Below are positions 26,947 through 35,632 of a DNA stretch of 64,000 bases, in pieces. Every line of letters begins with the position of its first letter. The stretch's first letter is position 1. The position numbers were made by a program, and so were the translations under genes. The notes under the pieces are model-generated. The model ran no database searches. It had not been told where the DNA came from and worked only from the letters and a program-made list of their open reading frames with translations. The DNA is from JBBDLF01 sp040879025 (GTDB taxonomy: Bacteria; Pseudomonadota; Gammaproteobacteria; Pseudomonadales; Pseudohongiellaceae): NCBI GenBank assembly GCA_040879025.1, contig JBBDLF010000003.1, forward strand, positions 1 through 64,000, given 5' to 3'.

Positions 26947-27693
26947 TCAGGCGCTCCGCTGGCGTACTGCTTCAAACAGGCAGATGCCCGTGGCCACCGA
27001 CACATTCAGGCTGGTCACCGAGCCCCGCATGGGCAACGACACCAGGTAGTCGCAGGACTCGCGGGTAAGGCGGCGCAGGCCTTTGCCTTCGGAGCCCATC
27101 ACCATGGCCAGCGGACCGGTGAGGGACTGCTGATACAGGGACGTTTCCGCGTCTTCGTCGGTGCCCACCAGCCAGATGCCGCGAGCCTGAAGCTGTTCGA
27201 TAAAACGGGCCAGGTTGGTGACGCGGATTACCGGCACCGTTTCGGCGGCGCCGCTGGCAACCTTGTGGACCGTGGCATTCAGCGGCGCGGATTTATCTTT
27301 GGGTACAATCACCGCGTCCACCCCGGCCGCATCCGCGGTACGCAAACAGGCGCCGAAATTATGGGGGTCGGTGACTTCGTCGAGTATCAAAAGCAGTGGA
27401 TCGTGACCGAGCTTGTCCAGCATGGCGCTGAACTGGCTCTCGTCGATGGATTTGTCCGCCAGAATCGCACTGGCGGCGACACCCTGATGCACGCCCGGAA
27501 CCAGCCGGTCCAGTTCCTTTTTGGAACAGGGATTCACGGCAATGCCTGTGGACCGGGCCAACTGCACCGCCACCTGTACCCGGCGGTCGCCGCGACCCTC
27601 CTGGACCAGCAATTGTTCCACACTCTCCGGCCGTCGGCGAAGCAACTCCGTGACCGCGTGGATGCCGGCGACCCATTGTTTGCGATCAGTCAT
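26947..27693 (-). CDS. rlmB: 23S rRNA (guanosine-2'-O)-methyltransferase RlmB
   Basis: SPOUT-family enzyme methylating G2251 of 23S rRNA. 248 aa. An N-terminal L30e-like substrate domain (AGIHAVTELLRRRPESVEQL) is followed by the knotted SPOUT core: LDEVTDPHNFGACLRTADAAG, VMGSEGKGLRRL and the C-terminal SLNVSVATGICLFEA. It starts six bases after rnr, so rnr-rlmB is an operon, a conserved order. Confidence 0.96.
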   Translation of the reverse strand: MTDRKQWVAGIHAVTELLRRRPESVEQLLVQEGRGDRRVQVAVQLARSTGIAVNPCSKKELDRLVPGVHQGVAASAILADKSIDESQFSAMLDKLGHDPLLLILDEVTDPHNFGACLRTADAAGVDAVIVPKDKSAPLNATVHKVASGAAETVPVIRVTNLARFIEQLQARGIWLVGTDEDAETSLYQQSLTGPLAMVMGSEGKGLRRLTRESCDYLVSLPMRGSVTSLNVSVATGICLFEAVRQRSA

Positions 27694-27699
27694 GCCGGC

Positions 27700-30183
27700 T
27701 TAGCTCGCACCACCGGGCTTGCCGCGGCCCGTGCGCCGTCCCCGGCCACCTTTGCCCAGGTTTGCGGCCTTGTCGTCGGTCTTCGCTTTGCTCTTCTCGC
27801 TACCTTTTTTGCCGCGGCCTTTCCCGCCGCCAGCCTTGCCCTTGCCGGGTCCTTTGCCTTTCCCCAGGCCTTTGCCCGAACCTTTCCCCGGCCCTCGACC
27901 CGCTCCCCTGCCACGACGGTCACCCTGCGTCGGCCCGCCGTCAGCCAGCACCAGGTCGATTTTGCGCTCATCCAGATCCACACGGGCCACCTTCACGCGC
28001 ACCGTATCACCCAGGTGATAACTCATGCCGCTGCGCTCGCCCTTCAACAGATGCCGCATCGGATCAAAGTGGTAATAGTCATTCCGCAGCGCCGTGATGT
28101 GCACCAGCCCTTCCACATAGATGTCATTCAACTGCACAAACAAGCCAAAGCCGGTCACTCCGCTGATGGTGCCATCGAAGTCATCACCCACGCGATCCTC
28201 GATATACTCGCACTTCAGCCAGTCGACCACGTCGTAGCCGGCCGCATCGGCACGGCGCTCGCTGTGGGAACAGTTCTCGCCCAGCTGTTGCATGTCCGAA
28301 GCTTCGTAAGGATACACGCTGCTCCGCTGCACCCGCTCGGCGCCCTTACCCTTGGCAACATGTTTACTGAAGCGGGCATTGCGCGCCAGAAAACGAATCG
28401 CACGGTGCACCAGCAAATCGGGATAGCGCCGAATGGGCGAGGTGAAATGGGTGTAGGCGTCGAAGCCCAGGCCGAAGTGGCCCTTGTTTTCCGGCTGATA
28501 CACCGCCTGCATCAGCGAACGGATCAGCACGGTCTGCAGCAGTTGGGCATCGGGCCGCCCCTGCACCTGTTGCAACACAAACTGATAATCCCGCGGCCGC
28601 GGCTTGTCGCCACCGGGCAGGTTCAGGCCCATCTCGGCGAGAAAACGGCGCAGGTCTTCCAGCTTCTCCGTGTTGGGTCCTTCATGCACCCGATACAACA
28701 CAGGCAGCTTCGACTTGGCCAGCAGCCGCGCCGTGGCCACATTGGCGCACAGCATGCATTCCTCGATCATGCGGTGCGCGTCATTGCGCACCACCGGAAC
28801 AATTTCCGCGATCTTGCGGGTTTCGCCAAACACGATACGCGTTTCAGTGGTATCGAAATCCAGCGCACCACCGGCCATCCGCGCCTGGCGCAGCACTTTG
28901 TACAGGCCGTGCAGGGTTTCCACATGGGACACCACGTGTTGATAACGCGCGCGCTGCTTCGCCTGAATTTTCTCCTGCATCGGCGTGTCGGGCGGCTGCA
29001 CCATGTCCGCCACCTCGTTATAGGTGAGGCGGGCATGGGAATGCATGATGCTTTCGTAAAACTTGTAATTGCGCAGCTCGCCCGAGGCGGAAATCTTCAT
29101 CTCGCACACCATCACCAAGCGGTCGACATTCGGCTTCAGTGAACACAGGCCGTTGGACAGTTTCTCCGGCAGCATCGGAATCACGTGGCCGGGAAAATAC
29201 ACCGAATTGCCGCGCACCGTGGCTTCCTGGTCCAGCGCGGAACCCACTCGTACATAGTGGGAAACATCGGCGATGGCGACATACAGATTCCAGCCGGAAC
29301 GGCCGGCAGGCTCGGCATAGACCGCGTCGTCAAAGTCTTTCGCGTCTTCCCCGTCAATGGTCGCAAAGGGCAACCGACGCAGGTCGATGCGACCCTTCTC
29401 GGCACCCTCCTCGACCTGGTCGGGGATATTGCGCAGCTCTTTGGTAACCTGAGCCGGCCATTCAAACGGAATCGCGTGGCTGCGCACCGCCACCTCGATT
29501 TCCATACCCGGCGCCATATGGTCACCGAGAATCTCGACGATTTTGCCCACCGGCTTGCGGCGGCGCTCGGGGTAGTTGACGATCTCGGCCACCACAAACT
29601 GTCCGTCCTGCGCGCTGCGGCTGTCGGCCTCGGGAATCATGATTTCATGCGCGATGCGGCGGTTGTCCGGCACCAGCACACCAAAGCCCTGCTCGCGGTA
29701 ATAGCGCCCCACCACCTGTTTGCAGCGCCGCTCCAGCACCTCGACAATCATGCCTTCCTTGCGCCCGCGCTGATCCAGCCCGGCCACGCGCACCAGCACG
29801 ATATCGTCGTCGAACACCTTGTTCATCTCGCCGGAGGACAGAAAAAGATCGTCGGAACCGTCCTGGGGAATAAAGAAACCGCTGCCGTCGCGGTTGCCCT
29901 GAATGCGCCCTTTCATCAGTTCCATCTTGTCCGCCAGCCCGTACACGCCGCGGCGATTGCTCACCAGTTGCCCATCACGACTCATCGCAATCAGCCGGCG
30001 CCGCAGCGCCTCGCACTGGTCCTCGTCTTCCAGGCCCAGGTCGTCGCACAGGCCGGGGTAGCTCACCGGCTCGCCGATCTTTTCAAGGTGAGTGAGGATA
30101 AATTCGCGGCTGGGGATAGGATTCTCGTACTTTTCCGCCTCCCTGGCGGCGTGGGGGTCTTTCGCGTTCTTCTTCTTTGGCAT
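27700..30183 (-). CDS. rnr: Ribonuclease R
   Basis: Processive 3'-5' exoribonuclease able to degrade structured RNA; roles in mRNA, tmRNA-tagged message and rRNA quality control. 827 aa. It has an N-terminal HTH-like region, cold-shock domains, the RNB catalytic domain with active-site aspartates (TIDGEDAKDFDDAVY), and an S1 domain (FDGTISGVTGFGLFVQLNDI). The last 80 residues are a Gly/Lys/Arg-rich tail (GKGSGKGLGKGKGPGKGKAG), which in relatives aids RNA binding. It heads rnr-rlmB. Confidence 0.96.
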   Translation of the reverse strand: MPKKKNAKDPHAAREAEKYENPIPSREFILTHLEKIGEPVSYPGLCDDLGLEDEDQCEALRRRLIAMSRDGQLVSNRRGVYGLADKMELMKGRIQGNRDGSGFFIPQDGSDDLFLSSGEMNKVFDDDIVLVRVAGLDQRGRKEGMIVEVLERRCKQVVGRYYREQGFGVLVPDNRRIAHEIMIPEADSRSAQDGQFVVAEIVNYPERRRKPVGKIVEILGDHMAPGMEIEVAVRSHAIPFEWPAQVTKELRNIPDQVEEGAEKGRIDLRRLPFATIDGEDAKDFDDAVYAEPAGRSGWNLYVAIADVSHYVRVGSALDQEATVRGNSVYFPGHVIPMLPEKLSNGLCSLKPNVDRLVMVCEMKISASGELRNYKFYESIMHSHARLTYNEVADMVQPPDTPMQEKIQAKQRARYQHVVSHVETLHGLYKVLRQARMAGGALDFDTTETRIVFGETRKIAEIVPVVRNDAHRMIEECMLCANVATARLLAKSKLPVLYRVHEGPNTEKLEDLRRFLAEMGLNLPGGDKPRPRDYQFVLQQVQGRPDAQLLQTVLIRSLMQAVYQPENKGHFGLGFDAYTHFTSPIRRYPDLLVHRAIRFLARNARFSKHVAKGKGAERVQRSSVYPYEASDMQQLGENCSHSERRADAAGYDVVDWLKCEYIEDRVGDDFDGTISGVTGFGLFVQLNDIYVEGLVHITALRNDYYHFDPMRHLLKGERSGMSYHLGDTVRVKVARVDLDERKIDLVLADGGPTQGDRRGRGAGRGPGKGSGKGLGKGKGPGKGKAGGGKGRGKKGSEKSKAKTDDKAANLGKGGRGRRTGRGKPGGAS

Positions 30184-30304
30184 ATTTTCTCTTGGGTTGT
30201 CCTTGTCAGGAGCTGTTTTCAGGAACGTAAAGTATAGCGATGGGGGGTTTCCCCCGAAAGCCGCATATTGAACAATTTTCTATATTGACCACATGAAATG
30301 ACAG

Positions 30305-30406
30305 TTTTTCGACATCACTGAGGATTTCTCGACCCGAAAAGTGTCCGTATTTCGATATCTCTGGTATATTTTGAACGTTTTTCGACAAACACAACGGTTT
30401 TTCGAC
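30305..30406 (+). promoter_or_regulatory. Five TTTTTCGAC-type direct repeats before the Fic gene
   Basis: Exact TTTTTCGAC occurs at 30305, 30378 and 30398, with variants TTTCTCGAC at 30325 and TATTTCGAT at 30348. The outer pairs are each 20 bases apart (two helical turns). The last repeat ends two bases before the ATG at 30409, so the start lacks a Shine-Dalgarno. This looks like an operator array for the downstream gene; the binding protein is unknown. Confidence 0.7.
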
Positions 30407-30408
30407 CC

Positions 30409-31962
30409 ATGCGCATCGAACAAGATACGCCGTCCCACTTGCAGGACTGGACTGTCCCCAAAGGCACCCGCCTGACCGGTTGGGCCGCCATCGTCCACGG
30501 ACTTGGCCTTCGGGCTCCCGTTCGTCGGCCAAGCTGCGTCTCCGAACAACATGTCAGAGGCAGCCGCCGCGAAGAGAACGACTTTTGCGTGTATGACAAG
30601 CGCTACCAGCCGGGCGATACGTTTGCCGACCATCTCAGCTTTGCCTTGCGCCATGAAACCGTTGACCTGCTGATTCTCAAACTTTCATTCAGCGCGCTGC
30701 CCAAAAAGGTAATGGAAGAGTATGTCCGGGCCACCCCGACAGGCACCCATAGTCGTCGCGCCTGGTATTTCTATGAATTACTGACCGGCCAAACGCTGGA
30801 CATCGATAATGCCCCCCATGTTACTGCGGTGGACGCACTGAATTCCAATGACTATTTCACCACCCCGGGGACCCTCTCCAAACGGCACAAGGTGCGCGAC
30901 AATCTGCTGGGTGATGGCCGCTACTGCCCAGTGATCCGCCGCACGGAAAAGCTGAACGCGTTGACTTCATCAGCGTTGCAGAAACGTGCGGCGGAAACCA
31001 TCGGACGTACGGGCAAGCGCCTTGTCACCCGCGCGGCCAGCTTCATGCTGCTGGCCGACAGTCGCGCCAGTTTCGAAATAGAGGGCGAGAGGCCTGCGCG
31101 AAACCGGCTGGAACGTTGGGGCAAGGCAGTGCTCCGGGCCGGCAAAAACCCGCTGACGCTGGAGGAAATCCTGCGGCTTCAGGGAATTCTCATCGAAGAC
31201 ATGCGTTTTGTTTCTCCGGGGCTGCGCCCGGACGGCGTCTTTCTGGGCGAACGCGACCACCTGGGAGACCCACTGCCGGAGTTCATCGGCGCCAGACCGC
31301 AGGATCTCGAGAAGTTATGCGCCGCTCTGCTCGCTTCCAACAAGCGGATGCGAGACAGCGGACTGGACCCGGTACTGCAGGCCGCGGCTACCGCCTTTGG
31401 CTTTGTCTATCTGCATCCTTTCCAGGACGGCAACGGCCGCGTACATCGCTGCCTGATTCATCACGTGCTGGCGGAACGCCAATTCACGCCGCCGGGCATG
31501 GTGTTTCCCGTATCGCCGATAATGCTGGACCGGATCGATGACTACAAGCACATCCTGCAACACCACAGCGGACCCTTGATGGACTTTATCGAGTGGCGGC
31601 CAACCAGCGACCACAATGTTGAAGTGTTGAACGATACCGCAGACCTGTACCGCTTCTTCGACTGTACTGAAGCGGCGGAGTTTCTGTATGCCTGCGTGGA
31701 CCGCACGGTGGCACATGACTTGCCCAGGGAAATCGACTACCTGGCCAGACACGACCAGGCCATGGCCGGGATCAAGGAGTTTATAGACATGCCTGATCGG
31801 CTGGCGCAGAACCTGATCCTGTTCGTACGCCAGTACGAGGGCACACTATCGAATCGGAAGCGGGAGAAAGAATTTGCCTCGCTCACGGAGGATGAGGTGC
31901 TAAGAGTTGAGAGCCTTGTCAGGGAAGCGTTTGATGGCTATGAGGGGTTCGCGCCACACTAA
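30409..31962 (+). CDS. Large Fic-family (AMP-transferase fold) protein
   Basis: 517 aa. The Fic motif HPFQDGNGRVHR begins at H336, with the full catalytic set. An inhibitory-helix motif SFEIEGE is at residues 221-227, N-terminal to the Fic core, the class II arrangement in which Glu blocks ATP until relieved. The first 190 residues form a domain common in large bacterial Fic proteins (PGDTFADHLSFALRHETVDLL; RRAWYFYELLTG). The target is unknown. It is divergent from rnr, has the TTTTTCGAC array upstream, and has no separate antitoxin gene next to it. Confidence 0.9.
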   Translation: MRIEQDTPSHLQDWTVPKGTRLTGWAAIVHGLGLRAPVRRPSCVSEQHVRGSRREENDFCVYDKRYQPGDTFADHLSFALRHETVDLLILKLSFSALPKKVMEEYVRATPTGTHSRRAWYFYELLTGQTLDIDNAPHVTAVDALNSNDYFTTPGTLSKRHKVRDNLLGDGRYCPVIRRTEKLNALTSSALQKRAAETIGRTGKRLVTRAASFMLLADSRASFEIEGERPARNRLERWGKAVLRAGKNPLTLEEILRLQGILIEDMRFVSPGLRPDGVFLGERDHLGDPLPEFIGARPQDLEKLCAALLASNKRMRDSGLDPVLQAAATAFGFVYLHPFQDGNGRVHRCLIHHVLAERQFTPPGMVFPVSPIMLDRIDDYKHILQHHSGPLMDFIEWRPTSDHNVEVLNDTADLYRFFDCTEAAEFLYACVDRTVAHDLPREIDYLARHDQAMAGIKEFIDMPDRLAQNLILFVRQYEGTLSNRKREKEFASLTEDEVLRVESLVREAFDGYEGFAPH

Positions 31963-32063
31963 GGCGGGGGCGCACCGGGCCTGGTGGCCAGCACAGGGGT
32001 CGGCGACCACCCCGGCGCTCGTATTCGCGGGACAAGCCGGGTATAAATTTCAGTCTATCGTTC

Positions 32064-32090
32064 ATACTCTGGTTTATACTCTGGTTCATA
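32064..32090 (+). repeat. 12-bp tandem repeat upstream of SGNH gene
   Basis: ATACTCTGGTT occurs twice at 12-base spacing (32064 and 32076), followed by ATACC. It lies 28-54 bases before the SGNH hydrolase start, where a promoter or activator site would be. Confidence 0.5.
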
Positions 32091-32117
32091 CCAATTCATG
32101 ACAACGAGGCCCGCCCC

Positions 32118-32846
32118 ATGCACATTTTCACCCGATTCCGATACACCCGCCTGTTCAACGGCATCATCGCGCTGCTGGCCCTGGCGGCATTCAGCCTCCC
32201 GGCCAGCGCCCAGCGCAACCTGGACCCTAGCCGCTACGAGGAAGCCATCCAGCGCTTCGAGCAACAGGACCGCATGAACCCGCCCCCGGAAGGCGCCATC
32301 GTGCTCACGGGCAGTTCCAGCATCGCCCGATGGAACGACCAGGCCCAGGCCGCCCTGGCGCCGCTCACCGTGATCCCGCGAGGATTCGGCGGCAGTGTGA
32401 TGGGCGACGTGCTGCACTACCTGGATCGCGTAGCCCTCAAATACAAGCCCCGCGCGATTCTGATCTACGAAGGCGACAACGACACTGAGTTCGGCGTGGC
32501 CAACGACACCATCGTCGCCCAATTTGAGGAGATCGTGGCGCGGATTCATGAGGAACTGCCGGAGACGCGTATCTACGTGCTGTCGGTGAAGCCGAGCGTG
32601 TCGCGGGTGGATGCATGGCCGGCGGCGCAGCAGGTGAGCAAGCGATTCAGAGCCATCGCCGACAGCGACCCGCTGGTGTATTACGTGGACGTGGCCACGC
32701 CGTTTCTGCAGGCGGATGGAGCGGTGATGACGGATGTGTTTGTGGAGGACAATCTGCATTTGAATGACATGGGGAATTTGATCTGGGGGTCGGTAATCCG
32801 CGCGGCGTTGATGCCGGAGGAAGCGCGACACGAGGACGGATACTGA
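32118..32846 (+). CDS. Exported SGNH/GDSL-family hydrolase
   Basis: 242 aa. A signal peptide ends at LPASAQ (about residue 32). The SGNH blocks are LTGSSSIARW (Ser nucleophile), RGFGGSVMGDV (Gly), YEGDND (Asn) and DNLHLNDMG (Asp/His). This resembles periplasmic GDSL-like esterases. Substrate unknown. GAGG precedes the ATG at a normal distance. It is flanked on the 3' side by a degenerate palindrome copy between convergent genes. Confidence 0.85.
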   Translation: MHIFTRFRYTRLFNGIIALLALAAFSLPASAQRNLDPSRYEEAIQRFEQQDRMNPPPEGAIVLTGSSSIARWNDQAQAALAPLTVIPRGFGGSVMGDVLHYLDRVALKYKPRAILIYEGDNDTEFGVANDTIVAQFEEIVARIHEELPETRIYVLSVKPSVSRVDAWPAAQQVSKRFRAIADSDPLVYYVDVATPFLQADGAVMTDVFVEDNLHLNDMGNLIWGSVIRAALMPEEARHEDGY

Positions 32847-32911
32847 TCGCCTGGCGAGACCGAAAACCCATTCAGGAAGATCACGGAAAGTCTGACTCGG
32901 CACACTCGCGG

Positions 32912-32944
32912 GACTGGTGAATGAGAATCATTCGCCACCGACCC
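32912..32944. repeat. 39-bp palindrome, copy 5 (degenerate left arm)
   Basis: GACTGGTGAATGA, centre GAA, TCATTCGCCACCGACCCC. The right arm is perfect; the left arm is eroded. It lies between the convergent SGNH and EAL genes. A second imperfect direct repeat (CTCGCGGGACTGGT / CTCGCGGAACTGGT) flanks it at about 32903 and 32964. Confidence 0.82.
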
Positions 32945-32977
32945 CACATCGCTGATCCGGCGCGCTCGCGGAACTGG

Positions 32978-34372
32978 TCAATCAGAGCCGGGCCGGTTCC
33001 CGTCACGGCTATCGATCCACACCCTGAAGTCATCCTCCGGCATGGGGCGGGCAATGTAATACCCTTGCCCGTAATTGATCCCGAGTTCCAGACACTTCCG
33101 GTACTGCGCCTCGTCCTCGATGCCTTCGGCGACGGTTTTCAATCCCAGCTTGTCAGCGAGGGTGGCGGTGGCGCTGATAATGGCTTCTCCCCACGGGCAT
33201 GAGATATTCTGCACAAAGTGGCGATCGATCTTGATAGTGTCGATGGGAAGATCGGCGAGATAGGCCAGGGAGGAATGCCCGGTACCAAAATCGTCCACGG
33301 ATATGCGGCTGCCCTGTTTACGTATTTCCGTCAACAGGCTGACCGCCCGTTCCGGATGTTCCATGATGCCTGTTTCGGTGATTTCGAAATGCAGCCGCTC
33401 CGCCCTGATGTTGTAAAACCGCAATTGCTGCAGCAGGCGGTCGATCAGGTCCGGGTGCCGAAACACCGAAGTGCTCAGGTTTATGGCCAGTGATCCGGAA
33501 AAACCGGCGCTACTCCACACGGAAAGATTACGGAGTCCAATGCTGATGGTTGCCTCCGTCAAGGGCATCATCAGCGGAGTCTGTTCCACATAGGGCAGGA
33601 AGTGGTTTGGCGCGATGGCGCCCAGTTCCGAATGAGTCCAGCGACACAGCCCCTCCATACCTTCGCATCGACCGGTGGCCAGATCCACCACGGGCTGGTA
33701 GGCCAGCTCGATATCCTCGCCGCGCTTCAGGGCCATTTCAAGATCGGTCATGAGGCGAAAGCGGTAACGCTCCCATTCATCCAGCTCTTTGTCGAAAGCG
33801 GCGCAAGGGATCAACTGTTTTCGCGCCTGATGGCAGGCAAAAACTGCGGTTCGCACCAGCTCGCTGAGGGTACTGGCGTGATTGGGAAACTGGCTGATAC
33901 CGGTGAAGGCCTTTAGGTGGTAAGACACTCCCGCCACTTCGAAAGGGCGATCCAGGGCGGCCACGAGTTCGTTAGCCTGTTCCAGGGCGTGAGCATATCC
34001 AAATTCGGGAAGCACCAGCGCGAAACGGCCCTGGGTGATGTGATAGGACAGGCTGTCGGCTCCTGCCGTCTCCCTGATCCGGTGGCCGATGTCCCTGACC
34101 ACGTTGTCCCGCTCCTGGGGGCCGAAGGTGCGGAGTACAAATTCCAGGCCGATGACATCAATAACCAGCAATACAAAGGTGCCGCCCTTGGCCCGGATGC
34201 GCTCGAGGACGGCGGGGATGTCCTGATAAAAATTATCCCGCCGGGGGAGACCGCTTCTCGAATCCAGTTCAGGCGCTGGACGGGCGGATTCCACGATATT
34301 TCCAATTTGTTCGCTCACATTTGCCGCCTTGCAAAATTGAAATCGCCCATCAGGGCGGTACATGGTACTCAA
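32978..34372 (-). CDS. EAL phosphodiesterase with degenerate GGDEF domain
   Basis: 464 aa, cytoplasmic. Residues about 40-190 have a GGDEF fold, but the active-site GG(D/E)EF is replaced by HITQGRFALVL, so cyclase activity is unlikely. Residues 205-455 are an EAL domain with the catalytic set: EGMEGLCRW, NLSTSVF, EITETG, DDFGTGHSSLAYL, KIDRHFV, AEGIE and GQGYYIARPM. It should hydrolyse cyclic di-GMP. No sensor domain is visible. ATG 34372 or 34363 could be the start. Confidence 0.88.
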   Translation of the reverse strand: MSTMYRPDGRFQFCKAANVSEQIGNIVESARPAPELDSRSGLPRRDNFYQDIPAVLERIRAKGGTFVLLVIDVIGLEFVLRTFGPQERDNVVRDIGHRIRETAGADSLSYHITQGRFALVLPEFGYAHALEQANELVAALDRPFEVAGVSYHLKAFTGISQFPNHASTLSELVRTAVFACHQARKQLIPCAAFDKELDEWERYRFRLMTDLEMALKRGEDIELAYQPVVDLATGRCEGMEGLCRWTHSELGAIAPNHFLPYVEQTPLMMPLTEATISIGLRNLSVWSSAGFSGSLAINLSTSVFRHPDLIDRLLQQLRFYNIRAERLHFEITETGIMEHPERAVSLLTEIRKQGSRISVDDFGTGHSSLAYLADLPIDTIKIDRHFVQNISCPWGEAIISATATLADKLGLKTVAEGIEDEAQYRKCLELGINYGQGYYIARPMPEDDFRVWIDSRDGNRPGSD

Positions 34373-34512
34373 ATTTCAGGAATTACCCTAGAAAAAACCT
34401 GTCGCTGTGTCAGGCGTCTGGATTGCGTTAACCCGGGCGTTTTCCGGAACCCATGGTTACCATTGAAGCTTCGCTTGGCCACAGGCCAAAGAGGACAAAC
34501 ACCATTCGCAAA

Positions 34513-34541
34513 TTGACAGAATTAGCTAGTTTAGCTAATCT
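34513..34541 (+). promoter_or_regulatory. phd-doc promoter with embedded operator
   Basis: TTGACA (34513-34518), a 17-base spacer and TAATCT (34536-34541) form a sigma-70 promoter 42 bases before the antitoxin start. The spacer and -10 hold a perfect inverted repeat TTAGCTA-GTT-TAGCTAA (34522-34538), an ideal site for Phd-Doc autorepression. Confidence 0.85.
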
Positions 34542-34582
34542 CAAGCCGATAGCCTCCATTGACTGCCATAAGGGACGACGCG

Positions 34583-34813
34583 ATGAAAACCATGCAAGCC
34601 ACCGATGCCAAAAACCGCTTCGGGGAACTGCTGGAGGACGCCGGCAATGAGCCCGTGCTCATCCAGAAAAACGGGCGCGACGTGGCCGTGGTTTTATCCA
34701 AGGCGGAATATGACCGGCGACTGCAGGCGGTTTCCAAAAAGGAACTGATCCAGCGTTACCACGAGGAAAGTATCGAACGCTTCGGCCCTTTGTATGAAGC
34801 CCTGGCCAAATAG
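34583..34813 (+). CDS. Phd/YefM-family antitoxin
   Basis: 76 aa. MKTMQATDAKNRFGELLEDA is the Phd/YefM DNA-binding fold, and the C-terminal part (KKELIQRYHEESIERFGPLYEAL) is the toxin-binding tail. ATG 34583 is chosen because AGGGA precedes it. It neutralises the Doc-type toxin encoded 11 bases downstream and, with it, should repress the promoter described above. Confidence 0.92.
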   Translation: MKTMQATDAKNRFGELLEDAGNEPVLIQKNGRDVAVVLSKAEYDRRLQAVSKKELIQRYHEESIERFGPLYEALAK

Positions 34814-34824
34814 CGCCTCGCATC

Positions 34825-35208
34825 ATGCAGGCCCGCGACTACCTCGATATCGAAGACGTATTGATGCTGCATCGGACTCAGATTGCACGCTTCGGTGGCA
34901 TGCCGGGCATCCGTGACGCCGGCCTGATCGAGGCCGCCCTGGCGCGGCCCCAATCCGGCTATTATCACGATGTGATTGAAGAAGCCGCGGCCCTCTGGGA
35001 GAGCCTCACCATGAACCATGGCTTTGTGGACGGCAACAAGCGCGTCGGCTTTGCCGCCACCTATGTGTTCCTGCGCTGCAACGATCTGACCATCAAGGCT
35101 TCAGTCGACACCACGTTGAAGTTTGTCATCGGCTCGCTGGAAGCGGGAACGTTTCAGAAGGATGCGCTGGCCCATTGGCTGCGAAAGCATACGCGCCCGC
35201 TGAAGTGA
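34825..35208 (+). CDS. doc: Doc-family toxin
   Basis: 127 aa. The Fic-fold motif reads NHGFVDGNKRVGF; P1 Doc has HxFxDANKR, and Doc kinases phosphorylate EF-Tu to stop translation. The N-terminal DYLDIEDVLMLHRTQIARFGG and GIRDAGLIEAALARP are typical of Doc. Target and kinase activity are inferred from the family. The phd-doc operon order (antitoxin first) is standard. Confidence 0.92.
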   Translation: MQARDYLDIEDVLMLHRTQIARFGGMPGIRDAGLIEAALARPQSGYYHDVIEEAAALWESLTMNHGFVDGNKRVGFAATYVFLRCNDLTIKASVDTTLKFVIGSLEAGTFQKDALAHWLRKHTRPLK

Positions 35209-35223
35209 GCGAGTGGCCCGGAC

Positions 35224-35241
35224 ACGTTCCCGCGGGAACGT
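35224..35241. promoter_or_regulatory. Perfect 18-bp palindrome ACGTTCCCGCGGGAACGT
   Basis: Perfect dyad 15 bases after the doc stop and 60 bases before the CPXCG gene. Outer GTGGC and GCCAC flank it, so an RNA hairpin is possible, but there is no U run. It is either an operator for the next gene or a factor-dependent terminator. Confidence 0.5.
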
Positions 35242-35300
35242 CATGCCACTACTCGAGCCGGCTATGGTATGATTGTTACAGAACGTCGGGATGGAACTCC

Positions 35301-35498
35301 ATGACTGACCTGGTCAACGAAGAAATCTTCTGCCCCTACTGCGGCGAGCCAATCGAGGTAACGATTGAAGTGCTGCAGGACGATCAGGAATACATCGAGG
35401 ACTGTCAGGTGTGCTGTCGCCCCATCGTGTTCACTGTGGCGGCGGGGGTTGGCGGCGGGTACTCGGTGAGTGTGCGTAGCGAGAATGACACCTTCTAG
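35301..35498 (+). CDS. CPXCG-motif cysteine-rich protein
   Basis: 65 aa. FCPYCGEPIEV and later CQVCCRPIVF form a two-CxxC zinc ribbon, the Cys_rich_CPXG family found widely in gammaproteobacteria; function unknown. ATG 35301 is chosen because the frame further upstream translates the doc end and the palindrome. Confidence 0.85.
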   Translation: MTDLVNEEIFCPYCGEPIEVTIEVLQDDQEYIEDCQVCCRPIVFTVAAGVGGGYSVSVRSENDTF

Positions 35499-35632
35499 TG
35501 TCGGGTGATTCCAGTGTTCGGTGACCCGCTCAGCTTTGGCGGACACCAATGCGCTCTGGAAGGAATTGAAGAATCGGTTCGATTGCGCCTTGGTGCAGGA
35601 TGGAGAAAGCCGCGCGCCGGCTGTCTCCCGAT

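Noticed and set aside
27265..29142. 625-codon plus-strand frame opposite rlmB and rnr
   Set aside because: Antisense shadow of RNase R; composition and lack of any motif argue against a gene.
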